Below are positions 8,008 through 16,553 of a DNA stretch of 35,628 bases, piece after piece. Source of the stretch: Candidatus Magasanikbacteria bacterium CG_4_10_14_0_2_um_filter_33_14 (lineage in GTDB: Bacteria; Patescibacteriota; Patescibacteriia; Magasanikbacterales; UBA922); the NCBI GenBank assembly GCA_002793035.1, contig PFPL01000048.1, forward strand, positions 428 to 36,055, written 5' to 3'. Below the pieces are notes generated by a model. It saw only the letters and a program-made list of their open reading frames with translations. It searched no databases and was not told the DNA's origin. Position 1 is the stretch's first letter. Each line of letters begins with the position of its first letter. The position numbers were made by a program, and so were the translations under genes.

Positions 8008-10809
8008 ATGAAATTTTTATCTCGTTACAAATTACTTGTTTATTCTCTGTTGGCTATTTTTATATGTTCTGGTTTGGCTACAATTTTGGTTTATACCTTT
8101 ATCAAAGGTAACTTGTATAAGACGGAAATAAATAGTTATAAAGATGCCGTTTTTGTTAAATCCGAAGAAATTAGAGTTACTTTAAATAGTGCAAACTATG
8201 TTGTTGAATCATTGTCTGAAGATTTATTTTTAAAAAATTATCTTTTAAATTCGGAAAAAGATTTACAGAATACTGGTATTTTAAAAAATTTATCTTTGCA
8301 TAATATTGCAGGTGTTTTTTCAGCTATTTATTTAATGGATATAGAAGGTAACACTTTAGTATCTACGGATGCTTCTTTTGTTGGTAAAAACTATGCTTTT
8401 AGAGATTATTTTGTAGATGCCAAAGAAAAGGGAAGGGGTTTCGATGTTGTTGTTGGTGTGACCAGTCAAGAATTGGGATATTATTTTGCTTCGCGTATTG
8501 ATGATAGTGAAGGAAAACCTCTTGGTGTTGTTGTAACAAAATTGAAACCTGAAATAATAGGAGACAAAATGGATTTTTTGAAAAAGGATCAAAATACAGT
8601 TGTGATGTTAGCTGACAGATATAGTGTAATTGTATACTCAAATAAATTAGAAAAATTATATAATAGTTTTTTTGTCTTGAATGATACACAAAAAGATAAT
8701 ATTGTTGATTCTAAAAGATTTTTAGATAAAAATATATTAGGAATGACTAGTTTTCTTTTTAGTGATTTTGTCAAAAGTAACTCGGCTGATGTTAATTTAT
8801 TGTCTCAACATGGAAGTAATTTTTATTATAAAAAAATCGGGGATTATAATTTGTTCTTATTTATAGAGGAATCTATAGAAAATCAGTTAGCAACAGTTTT
8901 GAATATTTCTTATAAATCTGTTTTGATTATATCTTTTTTTGCTTTATTAGCATCTCTCATCATTTTTTTACTTATTAGAAATTATTTAAAACCTATTGAT
9001 CTTTTGTATAATGCGGCCCTAACTGTTAGTAGGGGACACTATGATTATAGTATTGACTATACTAGTCATTTTGTGGAAATGCAAGAATTATTATTGGCTT
9101 TTAATATGATGGCTGGTAGTGTTAAAAAATCACATGAAGATGTTGAAAATAAAGTTAAAGAACAAACTCAAAAGATAATTGAAAAGCAGGTGTTTTTGGA
9201 AGAACAGAAAAAAGCTTTGATGAATGTATTGGAAGATGTTCAGGAAGAAAAAGAAAAGAGTGATGTATTAACCAAAGAATTAGAAAAATTTAAATTTGCA
9301 GTTGACAATGCTTCTGATCATATTGTTATTACTGATCCTGAAGGAGTTTTGTTGTTTGCTAATAAAGCCGTAAATAAAATTACAGGTTATCAAGAAAAAG
9401 AAGTCATAGGTACAAAAGCTGGTAAAATATGGGGAGGTTTGATGGATAATAATTTTTATAAAAAACTTTGGAAGACTATCAAAAAAGATAAAAAAGTTTT
9501 TTCTGGAGAAATTTTTAATAAAAGAAAAAACGGTGAGGAGTATCCTGCTGAAGTAAGTATTACCCCTTTGTTAGATGATAAAAAACAAGTAAAATTTTTT
9601 TTGGGTATCGAAAGAGATATTACTAATCGTAAAAACGATGAAAAAAGGTTACGTTTAGTTTTAGATAACTTGAAAGAACAAGATTATAAATTAGCGGAGG
9701 AAAAAGCTAAGTATGAAGCTTTATTGGCAAGTATTAGTAGTGGAATTATTGTAACAGATGAAAAAGGTGAAATAATTTTGGTTAATAAAGCTACTGAAGA
9801 CATGTTGGGAAAAAGTTCAGAAGAAATGAAAAAGAAACAAATTTATAAAATTTTACCTGCTTTTGATAGTAAAGGTAAAATTATTGATAAAAAAATGCGT
9901 CCAATTTATAAAGCATTGTCTACTGGTGAAAGACAAACTTCTCTTTTGGGAGAAAATTATTATTACAAACATGGTGATGATACTTTATTTCCTGTTGGGG
10001 TTATGGTTAGTCCTTTCATTTGGATGGAGAAAACTATTGGTAGTATTATAGTTTTTAGAGACATATCTTATGAACAAAGTATTGATAAAGCTAAGACAGA
10101 GTTTGTTTCTTTAGCTTCTCATCAACTTCGTACGCCTTTGTCGACTATCAATTGGTATGTAGAAATGCTTTTAGATGAAGATGCTGGTGTTTTGAATGAT
10201 GAACAAAAAGCTTATTTACAGGAAGTTGAAACAGGAAATAAACGTATGGTTGATTTAGTGAACTCACTTTTAAATGTCTCTCGTATAGAATTAGGTACAT
10301 TTGCTGTTGATCCTGAAAAAATTGATATTAGAGACATTGCTGATAGTGTTTTAAAAGAATTAAAACCTCAAATAATAGAAAAGAAAATGAAAGTTAATAA
10401 AAGATATAGTATAGATATTAAGAAAATTAATCTAGATCCTAAGCTTATTCGTATGGTAATTCAAAATTTACTTACCAATGCTATAAAATATACTCCAGAA
10501 AAAGGAAATATAAAAATCAATATTAAAAAAGATAAGAAAGAAATCTTAGTTAGTGTTGAGGATAATGGTTATGGTATCCCTAAAAAACAACAAGACAGTA
10601 TCTTTACCAAGATGTTTAGAGCTGATAATGTCAAACTTAGAGATACTACAGGTACCGGGTTGGGTTTGTATTTAGTTAAGTCTATTATTGAGCAATCTAC
10701 TGGTGGTAAAGTTTGGTTTGTTTCAAAAGAAAATAAGGGTACTACTTTTTATTTTACAATACCTCTTAAGGGTATGGTCAAAAAAGAAGGAAGTAAAGCC
10801 TTGACATAA
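8008..10809 (+). CDS. Multi-domain sensor histidine kinase (Cache-HAMP-PAS-PAS-HisKA-HATPase)
   Basis: The 933-residue order is: membrane helix (about 9-31), extracellular Cache-like domain (about 35-295), second helix (about 304-323), HAMP (about 324-377), coiled coil, PAS1 (about 425-545, 'HIVITDPEGVLLFANKAV'), PAS2 (about 568-695, 'GIIVTDEKGEIILVNKA'), HisKA with 'SLASHQLRTPLSTI' (phosphoacceptor His705), and HATPase_c with N-box 'NLLTNAIKYTP' (Asn820/Asn824), G1 'DNGYGIP' (about 852) and G2 'GTGLGLYLV' (about 882). All catalytic motifs are intact. It would autophosphorylate on His705 and pass phosphate to a receiver, plausibly the lone receiver encoded at 15669. It is cotranscribed with the kinase-less sensor upstream and ends at a strong terminator. 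Confidence 0.92.
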   Translation: MKFLSRYKLLVYSLLAIFICSGLATILVYTFIKGNLYKTEINSYKDAVFVKSEEIRVTLNSANYVVESLSEDLFLKNYLLNSEKDLQNTGILKNLSLHNIAGVFSAIYLMDIEGNTLVSTDASFVGKNYAFRDYFVDAKEKGRGFDVVVGVTSQELGYYFASRIDDSEGKPLGVVVTKLKPEIIGDKMDFLKKDQNTVVMLADRYSVIVYSNKLEKLYNSFFVLNDTQKDNIVDSKRFLDKNILGMTSFLFSDFVKSNSADVNLLSQHGSNFYYKKIGDYNLFLFIEESIENQLATVLNISYKSVLIISFFALLASLIIFLLIRNYLKPIDLLYNAALTVSRGHYDYSIDYTSHFVEMQELLLAFNMMAGSVKKSHEDVENKVKEQTQKIIEKQVFLEEQKKALMNVLEDVQEEKEKSDVLTKELEKFKFAVDNASDHIVITDPEGVLLFANKAVNKITGYQEKEVIGTKAGKIWGGLMDNNFYKKLWKTIKKDKKVFSGEIFNKRKNGEEYPAEVSITPLLDDKKQVKFFLGIERDITNRKNDEKRLRLVLDNLKEQDYKLAEEKAKYEALLASISSGIIVTDEKGEIILVNKATEDMLGKSSEEMKKKQIYKILPAFDSKGKIIDKKMRPIYKALSTGERQTSLLGENYYYKHGDDTLFPVGVMVSPFIWMEKTIGSIIVFRDISYEQSIDKAKTEFVSLASHQLRTPLSTINWYVEMLLDEDAGVLNDEQKAYLQEVETGNKRMVDLVNSLLNVSRIELGTFAVDPEKIDIRDIADSVLKELKPQIIEKKMKVNKRYSIDIKKINLDPKLIRMVIQNLLTNAIKYTPEKGNIKINIKKDKKEILVSVEDNGYGIPKKQQDSIFTKMFRADNVKLRDTTGTGLGLYLVKSIIEQSTGGKVWFVSKENKGTTFYFTIPLKGMVKKEGSKALT

Positions 10810-10833
10810 AAGGTCTAATTAAAATTTGTCTTT

Positions 10834-10865
10834 AAAAACAAAGCATTTGAAATGCTTTGTTTTTT
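10834..10865 (+). terminator. Intrinsic terminator after the histidine kinase gene
   Basis: A 14-bp perfect stem (AAAAACAAAGCATT paired with AATGCTTTGTTTTT) with the loop TGA is followed by further T. It separates the sensor/kinase unit from the DUF4012 unit. Confidence 0.88.
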
Positions 10866-10895
10866 ATTTATCAACTTTTTACTTATGAGGAAATA

Positions 10896-10904
10896 TGCTA
10901 TAAT
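10896..10904 (+). promoter_or_regulatory. Possible extended -10 promoter for the DUF4012 gene
   Basis: TGC-TATAAT forms a perfect extended -10 element 31 bases before the DUF4012 start codon and about 30 bases after the preceding terminator. No good -35 is seen at the usual spacing, which extended -10 promoters can tolerate. Confidence 0.55.
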
Positions 10905-10934
10905 TATATTGATAAATAGTTTGTTTTTTGCTAA

Positions 10935-13544
10935 ATGTCCAATAAAAAAAATATAAAGAAAAAAATAAGAAAACCGCCACGAAAATGTACAATTTGTGCC
11001 AAAATAGGGCATAATACACGTACTTGTCCAACGGTTCAAAAAATAGAAAAAACTTCATCTAAATTAGAAAAAAAAGATGGAGCATCTTTTGTTATTATCA
11101 AAGTTGGACATGAAGCAGATAAATCTCCTTTCGTATTAGATATCTCTACAAAAAATAGGGATAATAATTTGGAAAAGGTCGATGTATACAAGGATGATAA
11201 AAAATATATAAATGAACATAGAAATGTAGTTAGTTTTGCTGATATCATAACAAAAACTAATAATAAAAAAGTAAGTGAATTTACAAAATTAGATGACTCT
11301 AGTCTACAAACAAATAAGTTTACAAAAAAAGAAAAGACTAAACAACAAAAGGATTTTATCGCTACTAAGTTCAAAGTAAATAAAAATAATAGACTTCTAC
11401 CAAAAATTAATTTATTTAAAATTTTTGTAAAAAACCTTAAAAGATTGTTTAATTTTATTGGTAAAGTATTTACTTCATTTTTTTCAAATATAGCATTAAT
11501 TTTTTCTAAATTTTTCAATAGCTTTAGTTTAAAAAGGTTTACACTTAGTTTCGTTGTTTTGACAATACTCATTACTATTCCTTTGCCTGCTTTAGGCTAT
11601 TATAAAAAAATAAAATCTGATACCGCTGATATCTTACAAAAGAGTACTGATGCTTTTCTGGCATTACAATCTTCTACCGTTTCTGCTTTTAGCAATAATC
11701 TTGTTCAAGCTGAGAGTGATTTGAATTCAGCTTTGAATTCTTTTGGTAATGCTGAAGAAGTTATTGATAGAGAATACAAAGCTATGGTTTATGTAGCCAA
11801 ACTTTTACCTATTATTGGTGACAAAGTGAAAAGCCGACAAAAATTATTGTTAGCTGGTCATGAATTAGCTTTGGGTAATACTTACTTGGTAAAAGGAATC
11901 GATGAAGCTACTCAAGAAATGAGTGATAAAAATATGGTAGAACGTTTGACTATATTACAACAACATTTACGTGGTGCTCTAGATTCTTATGAGACCGCTT
12001 TGGTAGAAATAGATGAAGTAGATATCAAGTCTGTACCTGTTGATTATCAGCAGTCTTTTAGTGATTTTAAAATGTTGTTTGCCGGGTTTGTGGAAGATAT
12101 GAAAGATTTGGATAAAGTAATACAAAGTGTACAGCTTGTTATGGGTGGAGATGGTTTCAAACGTTATTTAATTGTGTTTCAAAATAATTTTGAAATGAGA
12201 CCTACTGGTGGTTTTATTGGTAGTTATGCTGTAGTTGATGTACAAAGTGGGAAAATATTGAATATTGAAGTACCTCCAAAAGGTAGTTATGATTTTCAAG
12301 GTCAACTTGATGTATATGAAAAACCACCATTACCTTTACAGTTGATAAATAAACGTTGGGAATTTCAAGATTCCAATTGGTTTCCTGATTTTGAGACTTC
12401 TGCAAAAAAAATGTCATGGTTTTTTGAACATGGTAAGAAAGTAAGTGTAGATGGTGTAATTGCCATTAATTCTTCTGTATTGTCTAGATTATTGAAAGTA
12501 GTTGGTCCTATTGAAAATGATAATTATGCTCTTTTGCTTGAGTCAGAAAATGCTTTGGAGAATTTGGAAAAGGAAATAAGAAATTATGATAACTATGAAG
12601 AAAATAATCCAAAAGAAGTATTATCACAAGTATTGGATCAGATTTTAGAAAGTTTACAAAATATTAATCCTAATAAATTGGTTTCTTTGGTAAAAGAAAT
12701 GCACGAAGCTTTGTCACAAAAAGAAATACAATTATATTTCAATGATTCGTATGTTCAAAATGCTGTGAAAGAATATGGTTGGACTGGTGAAATTTTAGCT
12801 ACCAAAGACAATCAAGATTATTTGATGGTGGTAAATGCGAATATTGGTGGTGAAAAGAGTGATTTTAATATCAGACAAACTATAGAACACCAAGCTGTCG
12901 TGTCTGAAGATGGAAGTGTGATAGATACTGTGGTTGTTACTAGGAAACATCTGGGTCAAAGTGGTGAAAAATATTTTGATGATCCAAATATAAATTATTT
13001 ACGTGTTTATGTACCAGAAGGTTCGGAATTATTGGATGCTGGAGGTTTTGTTTATCCAGATGAAGCTTCTTTTCAAGTTCCACCAAAGTGGTATGAAGAT
13101 GATGTTGATTTGGAAAATATTGAAAAAGAAGAATCAATTCATCTTACAACAGGAACTAGAGTTAATAAAGAATTTGATAAAACATCATTTGGTAATTGGA
13201 TTGTGACTAAGTCAGGAGAAGAGTCAAAAGTTTATTTTGTTTACAAATTACCATTTTCTGTTTTTGAAAAAACAATAGAACACGTAAATAAAAGTAAATT
13301 TAATTTTAACAGTATTTTAGGTATTGAAGATAAAACAAAAAGTCTTTCTAGATATAGTGTACTTTTGCAGAAACAGTCTGGTATGGATAGCAAAGTTTTT
13401 AATACTATAATTTATCCAGATGTTTGGTCGCCTATTTGGAAAGAGGGTAGTGAAGATTGGCAATTGTCTAGTAATGGTGCTTCTATCGAAGAAAATTTTG
13501 ATAATGACAAAATATTTGGTATAGTAATGGAAGAGAAAAATTAA
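10935..13544 (+). CDS. DUF4012-family membrane protein with N-terminal CCHC zinc knuckle
   Basis: The protein has 869 residues. The N-terminus is very basic and carries 'CTICAKIGHNTRTC' (Cys18, Cys21, His26, Cys31), an exact CX2CX4HX4C zinc knuckle, followed by about 170 mostly charged, low-complexity residues. One membrane helix lies at about 200-222. The large outer part (about 225-869) carries the DUF4012 signature 'PTGGFIGSYAVVDVQSG' near residue 420. DUF4012 proteins occur in actinobacteria and CPR bacteria and are thought to act at the cell envelope; their biochemistry is unknown. A nucleic-acid-binding knuckle on the cytoplasmic tail of such a protein is unusual. It follows its own likely promoter and is followed 28 bases later by another envelope gene and then a response regulator. 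Confidence 0.85.
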   Translation: MSNKKNIKKKIRKPPRKCTICAKIGHNTRTCPTVQKIEKTSSKLEKKDGASFVIIKVGHEADKSPFVLDISTKNRDNNLEKVDVYKDDKKYINEHRNVVSFADIITKTNNKKVSEFTKLDDSSLQTNKFTKKEKTKQQKDFIATKFKVNKNNRLLPKINLFKIFVKNLKRLFNFIGKVFTSFFSNIALIFSKFFNSFSLKRFTLSFVVLTILITIPLPALGYYKKIKSDTADILQKSTDAFLALQSSTVSAFSNNLVQAESDLNSALNSFGNAEEVIDREYKAMVYVAKLLPIIGDKVKSRQKLLLAGHELALGNTYLVKGIDEATQEMSDKNMVERLTILQQHLRGALDSYETALVEIDEVDIKSVPVDYQQSFSDFKMLFAGFVEDMKDLDKVIQSVQLVMGGDGFKRYLIVFQNNFEMRPTGGFIGSYAVVDVQSGKILNIEVPPKGSYDFQGQLDVYEKPPLPLQLINKRWEFQDSNWFPDFETSAKKMSWFFEHGKKVSVDGVIAINSSVLSRLLKVVGPIENDNYALLLESENALENLEKEIRNYDNYEENNPKEVLSQVLDQILESLQNINPNKLVSLVKEMHEALSQKEIQLYFNDSYVQNAVKEYGWTGEILATKDNQDYLMVVNANIGGEKSDFNIRQTIEHQAVVSEDGSVIDTVVVTRKHLGQSGEKYFDDPNINYLRVYVPEGSELLDAGGFVYPDEASFQVPPKWYEDDVDLENIEKEESIHLTTGTRVNKEFDKTSFGNWIVTKSGEESKVYFVYKLPFSVFEKTIEHVNKSKFNFNSILGIEDKTKSLSRYSVLLQKQSGMDSKVFNTIIYPDVWSPIWKEGSEDWQLSSNGASIEENFDNDKIFGIVMEEKN

Positions 13545-13572
13545 ATTATCTATTTTTAAAAATATTTTTTGT

Positions 13573-15663
13573 ATGCCTGCTCAAGAAAAAAAACTTAACA
13601 AAAAGACGGCGAAAAGTAAAAGAAAGAAAACTAAATCTAAGAAAAATACTTCTCATAAAAAAAAGGAAGAAGTTTTGATAGAAAAAGAAGAAAAACTGGA
13701 AAAAGAAATTGAAAAAAATATTGAGCTTTTAGAAAAAGAAAGTAAGGATGTTGTCTCTGAAGAACAGAAAATTGTAACAATCGTGGAAAAAGAAAATGAT
13801 ATAGAAAAAGAAGAAGAACATGTTTTTGTTAAAAAAGATTTGCCAGAGGAAGAACATAGCGTTGACACCCAAAACAATGATGTTGTTTCTAGTAATGAAA
13901 TAAGTCAAAAATTAACTGAAATTTATGAAGATGATGCTGGTGACATGCCTGATATGCATCAATTTCAAAAAAGTAAGAGAAGTGGCTTTTTGCGTGCTTT
14001 CTTTATTTTGATTTTTTCTTTTATCTTTTTTGCAGCTGTGGCTTGGATTGGCTTTTTTGTGATTCAACCAGGTAACAAATTTTCAGAAGAAGATGTTATT
14101 TTGACCATGTCTGGTAATGAGGATTTTGTTTCTGGAGAGGAAAATGTTTATAGGATTAGGTACAAAAATTCTCAAAATGTAGCTTTGCATAATGTGAATA
14201 TTGAAGTTAGGTATCCAAAAGGTTTCGTTTTTTCTTCTAGTACTAGAGATACCATAGATGATAATCACGATAGTTGGAATTTGGGAGAATTAGTTGCAAA
14301 CAGTAGTGGATATATCGATGTTGTTGGTAAGGTGTATGGCAATTTAAATGATGAACAATCTTTTCGTATTTTTTTGAATTATACCCCAGATAATTTTAGT
14401 TCTCTTTTTCAAAAAGTAACTAGTCTGAGTATCAAGAATAGTGAAAATTTGGTAAATATTGATGTGGTTTTACCAGAACAAATTGTTGCTGGTTTAGATA
14501 CTCCTGTAAAAATAGTGGTTTCACCAAATAGTGATGTGGTGCTTGAAAATGTAACAGTTAAGTGTGAGTCTGAATCTTTTTCATTTAAGTCGAGCGATCC
14601 AAAAATAGTTGATGGTAAAAAATGTGAATGGTTTTTCCCAAAGTTAGAAGCTTCTCAAGAAATTAATATTTCAGGATTTTTTTCAGAAGTAAAAGAAAGT
14701 AGTTCTTTCAAAGTTTCAGTTAGTAACTGGGACAATATAGATATGACGGGGAATAGTTATGTTTTGGCTGATATTGAAAAAGAAATAACTCTTTCTAATA
14801 TTGATACAGTTTATAATTTGGTAATCAATGGTAGTGCCAGCTCTTTTGATATGCAACCAGGAGATACTATTAATGCTACTGTTCTTTTAAAGAACAATGG
14901 AGAATCAGTATTGAAAAATGCTAAATTAAAACTTATTTTAGATGCTCCTGCATATAAAGATAGAAGTATTTTGGATTGGAGTGCTCTGGATATGATTGAT
15001 TTAGATGGTGATATCGTGGGACAAAAGATTTCAGATAGTGTGAGAAGGGGAACTATTACTTGGGATAAACGTTATATTGAAGGTCTCTCTGAAATTTCAC
15101 CTGGAGATGAAGTTAGAATAGATATTAGTCTTCCTATAAAGGATTCATCGGGTATAAATTTGGCAGATTATGTCGCACATGTTATAAATGCATCTAGTCA
15201 GCTTAGTTATGAAATAAATGGAAAAGAGGAAACTTTGGGTAGTAATAAACTTGATATTAAACTTATTTCTGATTTGAAAATGGCTACTGAAGATAATATA
15301 GACAAGGATGTTGAAGGAAATACAGTTCATAAAATAACATGGCTCTTAACTAATTCTTATCATGATTTGAAAAATATCGAGATCAGTGCTGATTTATATG
15401 GTGATATTTCTTTAGAAGAAGAAAATATTGTAGTACCTGCTGGGACCATTACTTATGATAAAGAACAAAAAAAATTGAACTGGCAGATAGAGCAAATGCC
15501 TACAAGTGTGGATATTTTGGCAGCTCAATTTGAAATAACTATTTTGGCGGATAATCCAAGTCAAAATAATCTTACTTCAAAACCCGTAGTTAAAGCTTTT
15601 GATGATACTTTACAAGAAAAAATACAGGTATTTGGTAAAGATATTTTATTAAATAATAACTAA
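13573..15663 (+). CDS. Single-pass membrane protein with Lys/Glu-rich tail and Ig-like (DUF11/CARDB-type) repeats
   Basis: The 696 residues start with an about 135-residue highly charged cytoplasmic tail (runs of Lys, then Glu/Lys). A membrane helix follows (about 141-163, 'FFILIFSFIFFAAVAWIGF'). The outer part has about four beta-rich modules of 110-150 residues, with phrases typical of DUF11/CARDB-like folds: 'RIRYKNSQNVALHNVNIEV', 'GDTINATVLLKNNGESVL', 'WLLTNSYHDLKNIEISA'. There is no catalytic motif. It lies between the DUF4012 gene and the receiver gene with short gaps (28 and 5 bases), so all three are probably one transcript. A structural or adhesive role at the surface is inferred from architecture only. 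Confidence 0.75.
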   Translation: MPAQEKKLNKKTAKSKRKKTKSKKNTSHKKKEEVLIEKEEKLEKEIEKNIELLEKESKDVVSEEQKIVTIVEKENDIEKEEEHVFVKKDLPEEEHSVDTQNNDVVSSNEISQKLTEIYEDDAGDMPDMHQFQKSKRSGFLRAFFILIFSFIFFAAVAWIGFFVIQPGNKFSEEDVILTMSGNEDFVSGEENVYRIRYKNSQNVALHNVNIEVRYPKGFVFSSSTRDTIDDNHDSWNLGELVANSSGYIDVVGKVYGNLNDEQSFRIFLNYTPDNFSSLFQKVTSLSIKNSENLVNIDVVLPEQIVAGLDTPVKIVVSPNSDVVLENVTVKCESESFSFKSSDPKIVDGKKCEWFFPKLEASQEINISGFFSEVKESSSFKVSVSNWDNIDMTGNSYVLADIEKEITLSNIDTVYNLVINGSASSFDMQPGDTINATVLLKNNGESVLKNAKLKLILDAPAYKDRSILDWSALDMIDLDGDIVGQKISDSVRRGTITWDKRYIEGLSEISPGDEVRIDISLPIKDSSGINLADYVAHVINASSQLSYEINGKEETLGSNKLDIKLISDLKMATEDNIDKDVEGNTVHKITWLLTNSYHDLKNIEISADLYGDISLEEENIVVPAGTITYDKEQKKLNWQIEQMPTSVDILAAQFEITILADNPSQNNLTSKPVVKAFDDTLQEKIQVFGKDILLNNN

Positions 15664-15668
15664 ATTAT

Positions 15669-16049
15669 ATGAGTTTAGGAAAAGTTCTCGTGGTAGAAGA
15701 TGAAAGATCTTTGTCAGAAGCATTAGTTAGAAAATTTACACATGAAGGGTTTGACGTGATGGTAGAGAATAATGGTGAAGATGGACTTTCTACTGCTTTA
15801 CGTGAAAAACCTGATATTATCTTATTAGATTTGAAAATGCCGAAATTAGATGGTATGACTGCTTTACAGCATTTACGTAAAGATACATTATATGGTAAAG
15901 ATGCTAAAGTTATTATACTGACCAATTCTTATGATGTAGACAAAATAGGTGAAGCTACTAATTTGGGCGTATTTGATTATTTTATTAAGTCTGATTCTCC
16001 TATTAGTGAAATTGTAACCAAAGTAAAAGACAGACTTGGTTTGAAATAA
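15669..16049 (+). CDS. Single-domain response regulator (receiver only)
   Basis: The 126 residues form a complete receiver fold: acidic pair Glu10/Asp11 ('VVEDE'), phosphoacceptor Asp54 in 'ILLDLKMPKLDG', Thr85 ('ILTNS') and Lys107 ('YFIKSD'). There is no output domain, so it must act through protein contacts, as CheY-like or phosphorelay receivers do. It begins 5 bases after the Ig-like membrane protein gene and ends at a terminator. The nearest kinase is encoded at 8008-10809, so that kinase is the likely partner, but this is inference from proximity. Confidence 0.92.
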   Translation: MSLGKVLVVEDERSLSEALVRKFTHEGFDVMVENNGEDGLSTALREKPDIILLDLKMPKLDGMTALQHLRKDTLYGKDAKVIILTNSYDVDKIGEATNLGVFDYFIKSDSPISEIVTKVKDRLGLK

Positions 16050-16060
16050 TTTTTAAAATT

Positions 16061-16094
16061 AAAAAATAGACTTTTTTTATAAGTCTATTTTTTT
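16061..16094. terminator. Bidirectional intrinsic terminator between the response regulator and the tRNA genes
   Basis: AAATAGACTT pairs with AAGTCTATTT around the 7-base loop TTTTTAT. A-runs flank one side and T-runs the other, so it reads as a terminator from both strands: for the plus-strand response regulator and for the minus-strand tRNA transcript. Confidence 0.85.
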
Positions 16095-16107
16095 GTGCCT
16101 TCTACAG

Positions 16108-16124
16108 TCCCGACTTAGTCGAGA
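16108..16124. repeat. Imperfect palindrome TCCCGAC-TTA-GTCGAGA
   Basis: The stem has one mismatch (GTCGAGA instead of GTCGGGA). It shares the TCCCGAC arm with the perfect palindrome inserted in the tRNA-Lys pseudogene at 16438-16453, so both are probably copies of one small element. Confidence 0.55.
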
Positions 16125-16157
16125 TAACAAATGGTTTTTTCCACCTGTATTTATTTG

Positions 16158-16229
16158 TGCTCCTGGAGGGAATCGAACCCCCGTCAACGGTTCCGAAGAC
16201 CATTGTGTTATCCGTTACACCACAGGAGC
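16158..16229 (-). tRNA. tRNA-Arg (anticodon TCG)
   Basis: Read on the minus strand, 72 bases fold into a full cloverleaf: acceptor GCTCCTG/CAGGAGC, D arm GTGTAACGGATAACAC, anticodon stem ATGGT/ACCGT with loop CTTCGGA (anticodon TCG), and T loop TTCGATT. The discriminator is A, and the CCA end is not encoded. It is the last tRNA of the minus-strand run before the bidirectional terminator. Confidence 0.93.
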
Positions 16230-16230
16230 T

Positions 16231-16310
16231 AAAAATAAAATTCCAAATTTCAATTTCCAAATTCTAATTATTTTTTTTGAATTTGTTACTTGTAATTTGG
16301 AATTTTTATT
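16231..16310. repeat. AT-rich imperfect inverted repeat between two tRNA genes
   Basis: The left arm (16231-16264) is built of CAAATTTCAATTTCC-like units. The right arm (16279-16310) is its approximate reverse complement (AATTTGGAATTTTTATT end). The two can form a long AT-rich hairpin. The same type of element occurs at 22184-22299, and the unit sequence recurs inside rsmA at 21649-21676 and at about 16486-16510. Confidence 0.65.
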
Positions 16311-16313
16311 AAG

Positions 16314-16386
16314 TGCCCCCAGCAGGATTCGAACCTGCGACCGTTTGCTTAAGAGGCAACTGCTCTACCGACTGAGCTATAAGGGC
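16314..16386 (-). tRNA. tRNA-Lys (anticodon CTT)
   Basis: On the minus strand, 73 bases fold as tRNA: acceptor GCCCTTA/TGGGGGC (with G-U pairs), D arm GCTCAGTCGGTAGAGC, anticodon loop CTCTTAA (anticodon CTT), T arm GCAGGTTCGAATCCTGC, discriminator A, and no encoded CCA. The first anticodon-stem pair (position 27-43) is G-A, a mild mismatch. A damaged copy lies 30 bases upstream in the transcript sense. Confidence 0.92.
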
Positions 16387-16415
16387 TTATTTAATTTTAT
16401 TTATAAAGATCTAGG

Positions 16416-16476
16416 CCCTGCGACCTTTTGTTTAAGATCCCGACGTGTCGGGACTACCTGACTGAGCTATAAGGGC
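16416..16476 (-). pseudogene. tRNA-Lys pseudogene interrupted by a palindrome
   Basis: The minus strand begins GCCCTTATAGCTCAGTC, identical to the first 17 bases of the intact tRNA-Lys. It then diverges, carries TCCCGACACGTCGGGA in place of the D/anticodon 5' arm, and resumes with a CTTAAACAAAAGGTCGCAGG-like stretch matching the anticodon 3' side and variable region. The T arm and acceptor 3' strand are missing. It cannot form a cloverleaf. It is best read as a partial or decayed duplicate of the neighbouring gene. Confidence 0.75.
16438..16453. repeat. Perfect palindrome TCCCGAC-GT-GTCGGGA within the tRNA pseudogene
   Basis: A 7-bp perfect GC-rich stem with a 2-base loop sits exactly where the pseudogene loses similarity to tRNA-Lys. 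A related imperfect copy is at 16108-16124. This suggests insertion or exchange of a small palindromic element. Confidence 0.65.
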
Positions 16477-16553
16477 GTGTGATAAAATTTTCAATTTACT
16501 AATTTTCAAATAATTCAGAAATAATCTAACTTTACAATTTTTTAATTTTTAAA

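Noticed and set aside
16093-16461. 122-residue plus-strand open frame
   Set aside because: It is the antisense of tRNA-Arg, tRNA-Lys and the tRNA pseudogene; phrases such as GNRTPVNGSEDHC are well-known false proteins from tRNA antisense.
16416-16476. Attachment-site duplicate from an integrated element at tRNA-Lys
   Set aside because: Integration normally duplicates the tRNA 3' end; here the 5' and middle parts are kept, and no integrase is present.
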